From contig JAJEKV010000036.1 in the NCBI GenBank assembly GCA_021234155.1, positions 3,028,996 through 3,092,995 on the forward strand: a stretch of 64,000 nucleotides of DNA, written 5' to 3'. The DNA comes from Isoetes taiwanensis. Lineage: Eukaryota > Streptophyta > Lycopodiopsida > Isoetales > Isoetaceae. Positions within the stretch are counted from its first letter, which is position 1. Every line of letters begins with the position of its first letter. Below are positions 1 through 12,065 of the stretch, piece after piece. The notes below the pieces were generated by a model, which was not told the DNA's origin, did not search any database, and saw nothing but the letters and a program-made list of their open reading frames with translations. Position numbers and translations under genes: made by a program.

Positions 1-2940
1 TGAGAGTGTTGCACACATGTGTTGACTTTGGAATATGCTAATATGTGCAGGTTGGAGTGTAACAATCCCGATCGACACCACGAAGCTTTCAAAGTCATTT
101 CCGACTATGATAGAGCTTATAGCCATCTAGTCACAGAATTCAAATCAGAATGTGGAGCGGAATCGAAATACTAGGAGAGGCTCCGCGATTTTACCTTGAT
201 CGAAGTTTTTCTGTGGTCGAAACTCACTTTGGCGAAGGTCGAAGCAGTTCCCTTGGCGCGGGCAATCGATCTTCGCGCAAACTCTGTTGAGGAAAACACC
301 GGGAATTGAGGGCTGGAGCTAAGGTCATAATTGCCACGTGTGTAATCTGACACCCGAAGATAGAGGCACGGATATTACCGAAGCTACCGGCAGTTGACAC
401 CTGGAATGGCGAAACCAAGGCTCGATAAAAAAAACTCTGTACAAGCTCGGCTCCCCATTGGCTGCGAGCTTTTTGACGTGGCATCGAGTAAGGGCCCTTA
501 TTTGACCTCAAAAAAACTCTAATGGCTACAGGGTTGGCTTCCGATCTTGCTGCAATTTCAAGTAAGCCGGCACCTTATCCTCCAGCTGCAAAAATAAAAC
601 TAATTTATGTGTCACAAAGTTCATGGTTCCCTACTATGAAGCAGTCAGTTTTACATGGTTAAGACAAATAAGTTGCTTCTGAGTTCTAAATGAATGCCTC
701 ATTTGAAAAAAATGATGCTGATTATTTGAAGCTTCTTAAGAACATACCAGCATCTTAGGTTATCTAGATCTCACAAACATTCATAAGTTGAAGCCAAGTC
801 AGACCCATTCTGCTATTTCCTTATGAGAGTCCAACTGCAAGATGATCAGGATTTTTGAGTTGAATCATCCAAATGAATTACATTGGCAAGAGAAAAGATA
901 CATAGATATGCCATGGGACTTGACGGAGACGAAGGAAGCTTCTAGACCTGAAGACAAGGCATGTTATAAGTAGGCAAATCCATCTAACTTCTGCACGAAA
1001 TGATGGGTTAACCATATCCGAGATGAATCACCCAGACAATCCTGTTACTGTCTTTATTATTGTATCTTAATGTTCTCAGGAGAGATGCAGATTTATTTGA
1101 AGAAAATACTAACTAAGCTACTTGAATGAGGAAGTGATATTGAAGATATTTGCCATGTATTGAAAAAATAAGCTAAGTGTTGGAAAAAAAATACTGCTGG
1201 TTGTCCAGGGCATACTATTTATGACATGCCAACCTATTGTTTTTGTGCCACTTTATTAACATGGGACTTACTATCAACATGGATGTTTATTCTTCACTGT
1301 ACCTCTGAGTGGCCTTAACTTCTCCAAAATGACTAATCATAGAAAAAACCTACTGAAGGAGCATATTGGGGGGAAGAACACGATAGGAAAATGGACCTAC
1401 ACAAAGGCAGATCACTCTTTTCGTCATGAAGTCAGGCCCTTTACGTGGACCATCTAATCCTGTTCTAAGAAGGGCAACGATGAATGTGCCAAGAAGAATA
1501 AGGCAAAAAACAAAGAAAAGGCATAAGCAGTCTTTTAAAATAGAAAGCAAGTCCGATATCATACATGTCTAGGAGGCTGCAATGAGCTTAGATGTGTATG
1601 GTTGCTAACTGTAGACTCTAATATAATCTTTCTATGTTGATTTTACAGGCCCACGTTTGAGGTTGGAGTTGCATTTTGTTCTGACTTCCGTTGCATAATT
1701 TTATGTACTAAAACAGAAAATTTTTGCACAACAAGATGATTTGCATGGAAGAACTACGCCAAGGCGGTTTCCACCATCAAGTTTTATTATAACAAGGCAT
1801 CTTATCATCTTTGTGTTTACATTTTATTATCTTAACAACTGGGAACATAACCACAATAGTTGTATGTAAGATTATTTATGATGATTTGACTTCAAACATT
1901 TTTTTCTTAATTCAACGTTTTTGTATTGCAATTTTATGAATCCTATCAGATTTTGGAGATGAATAGAACATACACAAGAGTTTGTGTCTAGCCACGTACC
2001 TTTGGTCAATCCATCACTCTAAAACCAGGTGAAGAATGGAGAGGGCTTCATCAATCGACGGTTCATTCACGTTATTGTAGCATGATAAATAGCTTCTTAT
2101 GATGCCTCTCATGGATTACATTTGTGACATTTACCTTGCTTTACATGTAACTGTATAGAACCAACAATAAGACTACTGTAACTCTTTGGATATTGAGATC
2201 TTGAGATTGTATATGTGTAAAAGGCAAGACTCCAGGTGCAGTTCTCACCTAATGGATTTGGCAACTAATGGATTTGGCAAGTGATTATAGATGCAGGGGT
2301 GGCAAGTGTAGTTCTCACTTGACAGATTTGGCAGTAAGCCTAGATGCAGTGGTGCAATCATAATATTGAAGAACAAATCTTATCTCATTTCAAATGCAAA
2401 GAAACTCTTCCATGTTGTTTCTACCAACGTTTTTGCAATTATTTTTGTGTCAAATGCTAGCTTCATATGCTGAAATATAAAAAACAATCCAATTGTTGCT
2501 CTTAAGATGGCAATATTTGCAATATTTGCAATCGGAAGAAGTAGAACTATTATACATTTTCTCACGTAGATATATTATGATTTGTTGCACTATAATGCTA
2601 ACAATGATCACTTAACTCTTTTATCATCCTATTGTTTAAATTTGGTTTTTCCGGGGTTCCGAAAACTTTTGGATTTTTTTTTTAAGGTTAGTTTTTTATG
2701 GTTTTGAATGTTTTAAATGCCGGAAAAAAATTCGGTGCACCAAAAATCGGGAATGTGGGTTTTCCTATCATTTAGATATTCGCCCATTTCTAAAAACGGA
2801 AAATCCGATTTAGGGTGAAGGTGCACGGTGCATGCATTGGCATGTACAACATGGCCTATTTTTGGGTCGAATTTGATATCAGAGATGTTAGATTCAGAGC
2901 CGGAGCTTCAAACCAAGCATTCTTATTGCCAAAAGCTCTG
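1..2940. other. Intergenic DNA, no gene seen
   Basis: AT-rich sequence without a recognisable coding region on either strand. The first 500 bases are somewhat richer in GC, and the short open frames there (up to 95 codons) match no family I know. Near 2,240-2,340 there are loose repeats of the words GTGCAGTTCTCAC and GGATTTGGCA. I see no RNA gene. Confidence 0.6.
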
Positions 2941-2984
2941 TTCTGGAAGTATCTGGATTCTCTATTCTGGAAGTATCTGGATTC
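2941..2984. repeat. 24-bp tandem duplication
   Basis: The 20-base word TTCTGGAAGTATCTGGATTC is present at 2,941-2,960 and again, identical, at 2,965-2,984. The period is 24 bases. It lies within a small open frame (2,815-3,003) that I do not regard as a gene. Confidence 0.9.
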
Positions 2985-4030
2985 CGCTGATATTGAGGTG
3001 TAATGGGGATGAAAATGGGTCATTTATGGTCAAAAATGCCATAAGCTGGGCTCCTTTGGATGCCAACAAGAGCAGGACTCTGCAAGAAACGTGGATCATG
3101 CTTGGCTAGAGGTGAGTTTAATGAAAGCATTTAGGGTTATCATTTTCTATGGAGGGTTAAATTGACTATGGTGGATACCAAGATCTTCCGTTATCTGTTC
3201 ATGATGGTAGACAATAGGACATAAAAGCTTGGTTCATTCGATTATCTATGTATTTACATTCTTAAAGTCTCATGGCTTTGTGCTTTGGATACTGGAGCAC
3301 AGTTTACTCAGAAGCCTCACGTAACTATTTTCTTCAGCTATTTTTTGCATTCATCATCATCAGTTACAGATCATGCTTGAATAGCTAGGTTCAGGCCGAA
3401 GCAAAAACTAATCTACTTTGCAAGCTCAGTTCAGCTGCTGTGATTAAGGTTTTATTCCGTTGCTGATGGAAGAGGCCGCTCGCATGCATGCACATGGATG
3501 GATTCAAGGTAAAGCCTCTCTACTACATGCAATATCTCTTTTTAGCTTACCTCAGATACAAGTAAGGCATGGTACCTGGGTCATGCATAATACTAGGCCA
3601 TGCATAAAACCTGCAGTAGTACGATTTTACAGCTGATTAGTAAGAAAAACCGATGCATGCTTCTTAGGTGTCACATTCAAGTTATAGCTATCCTCCCTTT
3701 TTCCTACTTTTCCCAAGTTATATATTCTATGTTTATGCACTCGACATTGGAACATTATACATGTTGCATTTGAGTTTTTGGCTGTTATAAAAGTACATAT
3801 GTACCTTCATAGAGTAAAAATGCCTGGGAATTAGGCAGTGGTGTGAATTGTGCGTTTCAGAATGTATCAAATGGAAGAAGGGTTATGTTTTGTAACTTTC
3901 AGGGTCCTTTTACTGGAGCTGTCTACGGTGATCTAGCATTTATGATTATAATTATGCAAGACCATGATTTGCATCTGCCTTATTATGTCTATCTCTAGGA
4001 TCAGAGAATATCAATTATCTTTTGGAGAAC

Positions 4031-4149
4031 TGCAATAACATGCAGGTAATGGCCTCATAGTATGTTGTGGAGGTTTGTAGTCCATTATCAGAAAGTAGAT
4101 GCAATAACATGCAGGTAATGGCCTGACAGTATGTTGTGGAGCTTTGAAG
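4031..4149. repeat. 69-bp period duplication
   Basis: A block of about 50 bases beginning TGCAATAACATGCAGGTAAT is at 4,031-4,080 and is repeated at 4,100-4,149 with a few substitutions. The surrounding 2,985-6,660 is AT-rich and shows no supported gene; its only longer frame, 5,546-5,776 (76 codons), has no recognisable motif. Confidence 0.85.
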
Positions 4150-6659
4150 TTCATGGCTGTTACCATTAACTTAACTTTGTAGTGTGTGTAGGAACCCTTC
4201 AGAAGGTAGATATATCATTATGCATGATCATGTATCGGAACTTCCACATCTATTGTTGCTGATCTTATATATCCAGGCAATTTCTTATATTATGATACGT
4301 TCAAGATGCAGAACATGACTTCATGCATTCAATGATGAGTCAGGAGCAAATCAACTTGAATCTTCAATAGCAAAATCTCAGGTATATATTAGTATAGCCT
4401 AATCATGCGGTGCCCATAGGCAATGCATATGATATAGCTATAAGTAAAGGCATAAAAATAATGTCCTGATTTATCCCAACTGGCTAATGTTGCAATGCAA
4501 TGGAAAAACTGCACCCTTTTGCCATTCTTTTAGAGGCAATACATTCTCTCTCTATAATTCGATTGGAGAGTAGACATTAATATAGTGATAACACCATAGT
4601 GCAGGCCAGGTTCTTTGGTATATTCTTCTAATTTAGTATTGAATAGAGGCCTCAGATCTAACATGGCACATTCTTTAGTCATTGCGATAAAATTCGTCAT
4701 CTTTGTTTGCTAAATGAAACATATAACCATTTACAAAATAATAGAATGAAAGAAGCTAAAGTTAGGCTATTAAATAGGCTTGAAGTATTTGAAATGGACA
4801 CGGTTCGTTTATTTTTTGAAACTCAGCATCATATTTCTTCATGTAGCTAAAAGAATATACAGAACAAGACCTACTTTCACTTTCGTAGCTATAATCATCA
4901 TCCTTTTTTCAGATTCATAGTTAGCTACATGTAACTAATTGTAAAACCTTTTTCGATCTGGCTTGAAATCATGTTATAGAGAGATGCTTGAGATTGGAAC
5001 ATTTCATTGGTGCTGGATGCTGTTGTCAAATTTGTTGTTGGAGAATATGAATGTGCATTGTACGTGCAAAACTCATATACTCTACTTTATTCTTGCTGAA
5101 AATGTATTGGACATGTAGGTCATCCTTGTATTGGTTTTCCGTGCGGGAGCATAGAAGGGATTTAACTACTACCAACTGGTCTCTCGATTTATGTATATTT
5201 TAATACATCCATGTTATGCTAAAAAGGATACTTCTTTCTTTCTCCAGACTATCCATCGCAAATGAACGTTGAGTTCTGCACCCCATCAAGCTATGGAAAT
5301 ACCGTGTCCCTTTTCTCGAGGATTTCTCCATGGATGTAGGCTGGAAGAATTCATCCATGCCTTTGAATCCAAGCTCTTATCGAAGGGTCCAAGCACATTA
5401 GGGTGGCTCAAATAAAAACAAATTAGGACTAAAAAATAGCCCTAACCGTTTCCTTAATTCTCGAATAATTTTAAATTACGTTAGCACTAATTATTCACCT
5501 GATTCCCTCCCAACATTTTCGGGGAAAGTTTTTCCCACATTTTCGATGACTATGGAGAGCTTTCTTGCTGTTGCTATCGAGCCAGATGCTTGCAATCTAG
5601 CCGAGATAAAGGACGCCATTTGCTTGAAATTTATGCGAGCATATGGCATGAATTTAAATCATTTCATTCAAGGGGGTGGTGGCATTTCGAATTGCAAACT
5701 GGATCAGGCATTCGGCAGATCTGTAAACCAAAACAAGGTTGAAATTTCGTTCTTCTGTAGAGATTTAATGCATTGAAGAGTTATATGATGAAAAGAAGGT
5801 ATGATTTTCATGCTTATGCATTTCAGTTTTGGAAATGAGTCTGCCAAATGTTAATTTGGAAATTAGGTGGTCTCTGTTCAATGTTAATTTGGAAATGAGG
5901 CGGTCATAGAACAGACACAATAAAAATGCATCCACGAAATTGAAATGACTCATTTTAATTAACATTATAAGTGTTGTTATGAACATAAGTAAGAATGCAC
6001 AAATAGCTAGCTTGTGCTCTGAATTTTTTTTCCTCTCATGCTCATGGTTCTTCTTGTTTTCCTAGCAAAAGGTATCTGAGAAAGAAATATCACTTGTTCT
6101 TTGAAATGTTCAATTGCAACTCGACCTAATCTTTTGCTCTGTCATATGTTTTATATCAGAAAGTAGTAGGTCCAATATTTGCTTACTGGACATGCCACAT
6201 CCCGAGTTTTCTAGGAAAGTGAGGTACTCCACATATTTGCTTCCATTCTCTGTTAATAATGGCTGCTTGATAAATTTCATTGGTTCTTAATAGAACGCTG
6301 CATACAGGGCTAGGTTTGTAGTTAAGTAAATTTTTTTTTCTGTTTATATACATTAAAAAGGAAATTTTTGCCACATGATCATAATCTGGTTAGCAATTGG
6401 TTTTGTTGGTTAGCATTATACATTATGTAGATCTCGTAGAAAATGATGGCGGTCCATAGTTGGAGTTGAACTATGCATTACCTAAATGTCTTGATGGCGT
6501 CCGGATAGCATGTGTCTTTATTGCGTACCTAAATATGCTTCCAACATTTAAATTTTGATCTGATTTGACTAGAGAAAAAGGATGCGCCATGATGAAATTG
6601 GAGGCCATCTTTGGGATTAAGTAAACGCTAATCAATCAAGGTATATTTCTTAGTGGCTG

Positions 6660-6995
6660 CACAATCTGCAAATTAGCATTAGATATTGCTAATAATAACT
6701 ATTGACGTCAAGGCACTAAATAGTAAAATGTATGTTATATATTAGTACTGCTAAACTAAATAGCACTTAATTAGGTTGGCTTGTACTAATGTTTGTGGTT
6801 GTGTACTAATCACAAATTTAATTGCTAGTTAGCATTGCATTTGATTTTATTTACTAAATTTGTACTATTTAGTATTAGGTTACTAATTAGTTGCAGGAAG
6901 TCCTAAACTTGCATCTTTGTCACTAATTTTATATGTAGCACTAATACCATATTTTTCTGCTATGTTTATATGTAGCACTAATACCATAAATTCTG
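6660..6995. repeat. TAGTACTA/CTAGTTAG-rich segment upstream of the RING-FCP1 gene
   Basis: The segment is dense in short related words (TAGTACT, GTACTAAT, CTAGTTAGC, TACTAATTAG, TAGCACTAAT) on both strands. It ends in a direct duplication of TGTAGCACTAATACCATA about 37 bases apart (6,936 and 6,973 region). Similar composition recurs at 12.07-12.2 kb and 15.7-16.1 kb. Arrays of short words like this are typical of subterminal regions of DNA transposons, but I cannot define an end. Confidence 0.45.
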
Positions 6996-7089
6996 CTATG
7001 TTTATGTTACAAACATGTCCCTCTGAGAAAGAGCTTGTGTAAGGTGAAGAAAGAAGAGGAACACTTCTCGGCCTTGAGGCGAGAAATGA

Positions 7090-9833
7090 TTATAGACACT
7101 TCTAAATTATCATGCGAAGGCTGGCCATAAACAGGCGTGGAGAAAAGCAGAAATAGATGACAAAGAGATCTGCAAAATCTTTGGGGCGCCAAAATGTGAT
7201 GGTAAGAAGCAAATATATAAATTCTCAAGGATGAATGCAGAATATGTGGATCGGTTTTTAGATGTATATCGGCGATGCTACCAAAGGTTTGATGTGTGTA
7301 TTGGGGAGATAGGTAAGTTTTATGCCAAGGCATTTGCATTGCAAATAAGTGGCAGCCAAATCAATTGGAAATCATTTGTTGTAAAAGAGCGAAAAGAGGG
7401 AGAAACCAAAAGAAAAGGCGGATGTTCAATCATCTACTATTGGTGCTCTAGATAAACAGGAATATGATTTGAGTGAAAAGGCACTTTGTCAAGTGATATC
7501 AGATTTGCAGACAGAATTGAGTATATTTGTTGAGAGATCGCAAGACGCTACATCAAAGTGCAAGGAAAGCAAAAAATATTGGAAGAAGTGTTCTCATGAG
7601 ATGGCTTATGCAGAAGGGCAAATGCAAGATGCCAAAGATAGAATGGAGAAAGCATCATCGGCTATAGATAAGAGATCTATGGAAAATGCTATGTCTTTTC
7701 TATCAAGCAACATAAAATTTAAAGAAGATGAGCTTTTAAAGGCCAACGAAGCCTATAAAGCGCTTGAACAACGTGCACAGAAGGTAAGCATATGGTTAGT
7801 CTTTTTTCATGGTATATTTTGGATGACTCATTTTCTGTTTTTCAGGAAGAGGAGACCAAGAAATACTTGCATCAAAAAGTGGAGAAATTGCATTCGATTT
7901 CTGCCTCATTGAAGAGACTATCTAACCTACAAGTTGGTTTTCCATACGTTGAGCAACCGTCATCCGCATTAGATGCTTTTGTGGAATTAAAGACATGCTC
8001 TTATTGCACATTTGGTTTTGATCCAAGTAGCGTGTGTGCTGTTATTTCACATTGCTTGCATGCTTTCCATCCTTTATGCGCTTATATTTGTTTCGCGAAA
8101 GGTTTAAAGTGTCCAGAATGCCTTACGGACATACCCAATACATGGCTGAAGTCTCTTGGCATAAGAAACCCAACACTAACTTTTTCTGCAGTTGAACTAT
8201 CTCATGGATGTCCAAACAGTGAATTGCCAGAATCACACGGTGGGTAATAGCTATTATTTCATTATGTTCAGTTCTAATGGATTGTAAAAGTTGTTGTGGC
8301 TGATTATCATGCTACAGCTGTGGATCTAAGTGCAAGCACGGAGGGCAAAACTTCTCATATGAAAGCAATGTCTCAAAAGTCTGCAGTGGGGAAATTTCAA
8401 TTGTCCAAGATGGGTACGGATGGATTTGACCATAATGCTTCAATCACATTGGTTGAAGGACACAAAGACATTATTATACTTGATGAAAGTAAAGATGAAG
8501 ATAAATCAGTCAATACCCAGCAAGAACTTCCTGCAGGTAGACATCTTGTCAATTTCATGTTTCATGTGTGAATTGAGATTGTTGCTAGTTTAGGTGCTTG
8601 CTCGATGCTCAACACATGTTAATGTAAAGAGGGAGTAGTAGCTACTTTGCTGCTTGCGTAAAGTTTTAATGGTAGCATTTAAAGTGCTTGGATGTCTATT
8701 CCAATTGCGGTGAAGAGATGATGGAGCTTGAAGCGTGATATGCCTTCCACACCAATAAAAGGGTCCAAGAGTATTGATTTGATGTTAGATAAACTTCTTT
8801 GTAGCAATATCGATGCAACACATGAAGGAAAATCGATTAGCAACAAAGAGGATGAACCGGCAAGAGGTAAAGTAAATCAAGTCCAAACATTGCTTTAATA
8901 TACCATGTACTTTTGTTGAAACCAAATGACTTGATGATTCGGGGAACTTCTTTGCAAAAGGAGAACACTTTTACAAAGGACAAATCACCTTCCGCGTAGT
9001 GTAGATAAGAGGAGGCGGAAGTTTGAATGACGAGCAAAGCTTGTCCGGTGTTGGCGAATCTCACGAGAAGCCGGTTATTAGTAATAAAGGAAATTCGGGA
9101 GCAACAAAAGATTCATTGGAAATTTAAAGTGCAATAGGTTCGTACTTGTGAGCTGTTAATATGTTTATTTCCATGTATGCTAAGTTCTTAAATTGTTATA
9201 TGTGCAGTGTTGGGAAGAAACTTCTGATTTTAGAAATCAATGACCTGCTCGTGAAGGTTTTCAATAAGGATACGCCAGTACCGGAAATGAAATTGGGTGT
9301 TGAAATTGTTACTTTGAAAAAGGAGTTGGTTCTTTGTGCGACTTTGGGCGATTACATTTTTGAATTTACGCCTCAAACATTTTGAAGTGGCAATCTGGTC
9401 CACATTTGGAAACCCAAACGTGTACCTCGGTTCCTCCATGCCATCAAGCATGCATGAAAAGTTTCTATTCATATGGTCGCGCACCGAGGCAAGAAAAATT
9501 GCTCTGAAGTCCTCAGGTGAGTCGGTGTTTTTAAAGGATTTGTCAAAAGTTTGGAAGAAATATACGGAGTTTAGTCTAAGGACCACGCTATTGATCGATC
9601 CATTACGGTTCACTAACTTCCTCAACAAGAGTGATTCATGCATCACACCAAGGTCATTTATCCCAGATGTAAATGATGGGGATTATTTATTGAAGACCTT
9701 GCAACCTTGGTTGCAGGGTATGGTTTCTGAAGTGAATGCTTACGCTTATGTTGGAAGGTCTGTCGTGATTAGGAACCAATATGATGATAGCAGTGCCAAG
9801 ATTTTGAAGGAGCTGAGTAGCATGAAACTGTGA
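7090..9833 (+). CDS. Spliced RING-H2 / FCP1-like phosphatase-fold fusion gene, probably damaged
   Basis: The true start is not found; the readable part begins near 7,090 and ends at TGA 9,831-9,833. Order of parts: (1) an N-terminal block, 7,090-7,395, with KIFGAPKCDGKK, RMNAEYVDRFLDVYRRCYQR and IGEIGKFYAKAF, which I cannot assign; (2) a coiled coil at about 7,470-7,900; (3) a RING-H2 pattern at 8,000-8,120, CSYC...HCLHAFHPLC...CPEC; (4) a low-complexity part with DIIILDESKDEDK near 8,470; (5) an FCP1/NIF-type HAD domain, 9,208-9,833, with KKLLILEINDLLV, FEVAIWST, FLKDLSKVWKKY and TLLID. Clean introns: 7,784-7,845 (62 nt, GTAAGC...CAG, in phase) and 8,244-8,317 (74 nt); the last exon follows an AG at 9,207. 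Exons between 8,536 and 9,139 are less certain. Frame breaks lie near 7,400 and 9,330. The usual catalytic DxDx(T/V) is E-I-N, so phosphatase activity is doubtful. RING proteins are commonly ubiquitin or SUMO ligases. The fusion could be an assembly of two neighbouring genes, but no stop separates them cleanly. Confidence 0.6.
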
Positions 9834-10440
9834 TCAATATTATTCTGATGTATCTTTATAAACCATTATGATCAACATTATTTTGATCTATTTGTATGAA
9901 CCATTCTGATGTTATTTTATTCTGATCATAATAACAATCATTCTGTAGCATAATAACATTTATTCATGTCTGCCTAAATTGGTATGAAAGTTCACAAGCA
10001 GATCAAGAAATATCCTTTGAATAATTCTACAGTTCCATTTTGATTAGCTCAATATACTGTTCTGTTCATAGCAGTGATTCGATGGCAGAATTTTGTGCAA
10101 GCATTTGTTGGCAAATGTGTTCGAATGGCTTCTAAACTCAGGTTGCCTGAATGAATTTAGTGCAGTAAAGCTCTTACAGGAAACATTGAAAGCAGAATTG
10201 TATGCAAGCTTATGTGACAAATGTTTTAACTGAACAGGTTTGCAGAAGAAGATCCGGCTGAACCCTAAAAACAAACAAAATTTTTCGTGGGTTCATATAT
10301 CCCACAAGCATGGTCGAAAAAAAAAACATAGTTATATAAGCACTATTGCTTTTGAGTTTATTAATATTGGGTGTGGGGGGGGCATGGGATGCCTTCTTCA
10401 TGCTTCTTGGTAATTAAAGGGTGGGGGTGTTTGGGAAATC
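9834..10440. other. 3' flank, no gene seen
   Basis: AT-rich DNA directly after the RING-FCP1 stop codon, with repeated words ATTCTGAT and AACCATTCTGATG in the first 120 bases. No coding or RNA gene is visible. Confidence 0.6.
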
Positions 10441-10935
10441 TATGCACAAATCTAGGTTGGGATTGGACGTTTATGGAGAGATGCGAAGAAGACTCCAGCT
10501 CTCCATGAACATCCATTCCTTTTGTAAAATTTTTAATTAATCCCATTCCTTTTGTAAAAATTTTAATTAATCCCATTCCTTTTGTAAAATCTTTAATTTA
10601 TCCCATAGGTTTAATGAACATGTTGAAGAACATGATTAAGAACATGCATATGGTTTAATGAACATGTTTAAGAACATGCATAGGGTTTAATGAACATGTT
10701 AAAGAACATAAAATTGTATCTCCACATTTGCTCAATGATGGAGTGGGAGTGTATGGTTGATTTTGCTTAGTGACCTTTGTGATCTTCTTGCCAATTTATG
10801 GAAAGATGGGAAAAAGACACCCCCTTTCCATAAACATCAATGCCTTATGTAAAATTTTTAATTAATCCCATAGGGTTTAGTGAACATGTATGTTTGAATT
10901 TTCTTAGTGACCTTTATGATCTCTTTGCCAAATTA
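10440..10935. repeat. Nested degenerate tandem repeats
   Basis: A 31-base unit reading CATTCCTTTTGTAAAATTTT plus TAATTAATCC is repeated three times at about 10,510-10,605. Next to it GGTTTAATGAACATGTT plus AAGAACAT is repeated three times at 10,608-10,710. A larger block is also duplicated: GGTTTATGGA(G/A)AGATG...TAAAATTTTTAATTAATCCC occurs at 10,465-10,545 and again at 10,795-10,870, and TTAGTGACCTTTGTGATCT occurs at 10,769 and 10,904. I see no gene. Confidence 0.8.
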
Positions 10936-11002
10936 TCTAGCTGAAGTTATGCAATCAACTGTCATTGAATTATATAGCCTATGCATTTTGTGAAGTCTAA
11001 GA

Positions 11003-11220
11003 TCTTAGCACCAACCCCGTAAATGTCGGACGTCGTCATGTTATAGCCAGTGCTAAATCTCAAAAAATCCGCTAAGTCCACAAAAACGCCGTGTATTTTT
11101 CTTGTGATGTGGCTCAAGATGTGGCTATAACATGTCAAAGACCTGGATATCCCACGGATATACCCGTGGCTATAACATGACGGCGTCCGATATTTACGGT
11201 GCTCGATCTTAGCATACTAA
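11003..11220. mobile_element. Foldback / MITE-like element
   Basis: The two ends form an inverted repeat of about 40 bases. The left arm (about 11,012-11,052) contains GTAAATGTCGGACGTCGTCA and ends TGTTATAGCCA. The right arm (11,168-11,212) starts TGGCTATAACATGACGGCGT and continues CCGATATTTACGG. The word TGGCTATAACATG also appears inside, at about 11,120. The arms differ by a few substitutions and a small gap. No open frame is present, so it is non-autonomous. A target duplication is not clear, so the superfamily is not assigned. Confidence 0.65.
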
Positions 11221-11479
11221 GTTGTTATCTACCTATTGATTTTTTTAATGTTGGTTGGTACCCCATATTGATACCCCATATAGAACATTTGATACCTATT
11301 ATAACTAGTGACTATTTCATCTATCTAGTTAGTTCTATTGATTTGCCTTAGTTTTCAATTAAAAAAGGGTTTCTTATTATTGGGCTCGACTTTCGAGGCC
11401 TGTATTTAATTATGCATGCAGCAGTTTGATGAGTGAGAAGATTCACGAAGTTCCTTCTTCGATCACTCTTCTTCGAGGT

Positions 11480-11743
11480 TCATGGCGGGTTCAAACTCAC
11501 CGCTAAGTCCCCATGGAGGAATCAACCGCTTCCGACCGGTAGAGACCTAAACCGAAGATTGTGGCGAAATTCTCTTGTGTGGAGGTGAATAAGTTACAGA
11601 GAAAAGGAGCTGTAGTCTCATCTAAGGTCCAACAGTGGATAGACCGTGTGCATGCAACTGACGAGCGCCTTCTGGAGATGACTGTAGTAGCTGAGGGCAA
11701 TGACCTTTATGTTGCGTTGAAGATGCCTGCACTTCATAATTAG
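11480..11743 (+). pseudogene. Broken small open frame of unknown family
   Basis: An ATG in good context (AGGTTCATGGCGGG, 11,480) opens a 22-codon frame. A second ATG at 11,513 opens another frame that meets a TAG at 11,540 and then stays open to the TAG after 11,740, with readable KFSCVEVNKLQRKGAVVSSK and ending LYVALKMPALHN. Together this looks like a protein of about 80-90 residues with one or two frame breaks, or a first exon. I do not recognise the family. The base composition is clearly less AT-rich than the flanks, which is the main argument that it once coded. Confidence 0.3.
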
Positions 11744-11749
11744 GACATG

Positions 11750-12065
11750 TGGCTTCATAGGATCTCGGCCAATATGTGAAATCTTCTTATTTTCTCGGCT
11801 AATATGGATAAGTTTTGGTGTAAATGTTGATGTAAAGGAATATATATACTACTTAAACTTTTTTTTGTACAAGCTCTTTCATGAGTTAGTGATGATTCGT
11901 TTTATGTAAACTCATCCATGGATATACATCTTTTTTTAAAGTTATCGATTTTATTCTGATCAATCAACCACATATATTGTGTTGTTGTCTCTAAACCCTA
12001 GCACAGCTGAACACGTTTAAGCAATGAAGATGCAATCCAGAATGTAGTTCTAATTAACGTTTAGT
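11750..12065. other. No feature seen
   Basis: AT-rich sequence between the broken small frame and the 145-bp repeat copy. No supported gene. Confidence 0.5.

Noticed and set aside
171-511. Overlapping reverse-strand frames of 60 and 95 codons
   Set aside because: No known motif, no codon pattern and no matching partner; likely chance frames in slightly GC-rich DNA.
2815-3109. Two overlapping + frames with LFWKYLDSLFWKYLDS
   Set aside because: The protein repeat comes from the 24-bp DNA duplication; no family recognised, and two frames are equally open.
5546-5776. 76-codon frame upstream of the RING-FCP1 gene as its first exon
   Set aside because: No donor joins it in phase to 7,090, and no motif supports it.
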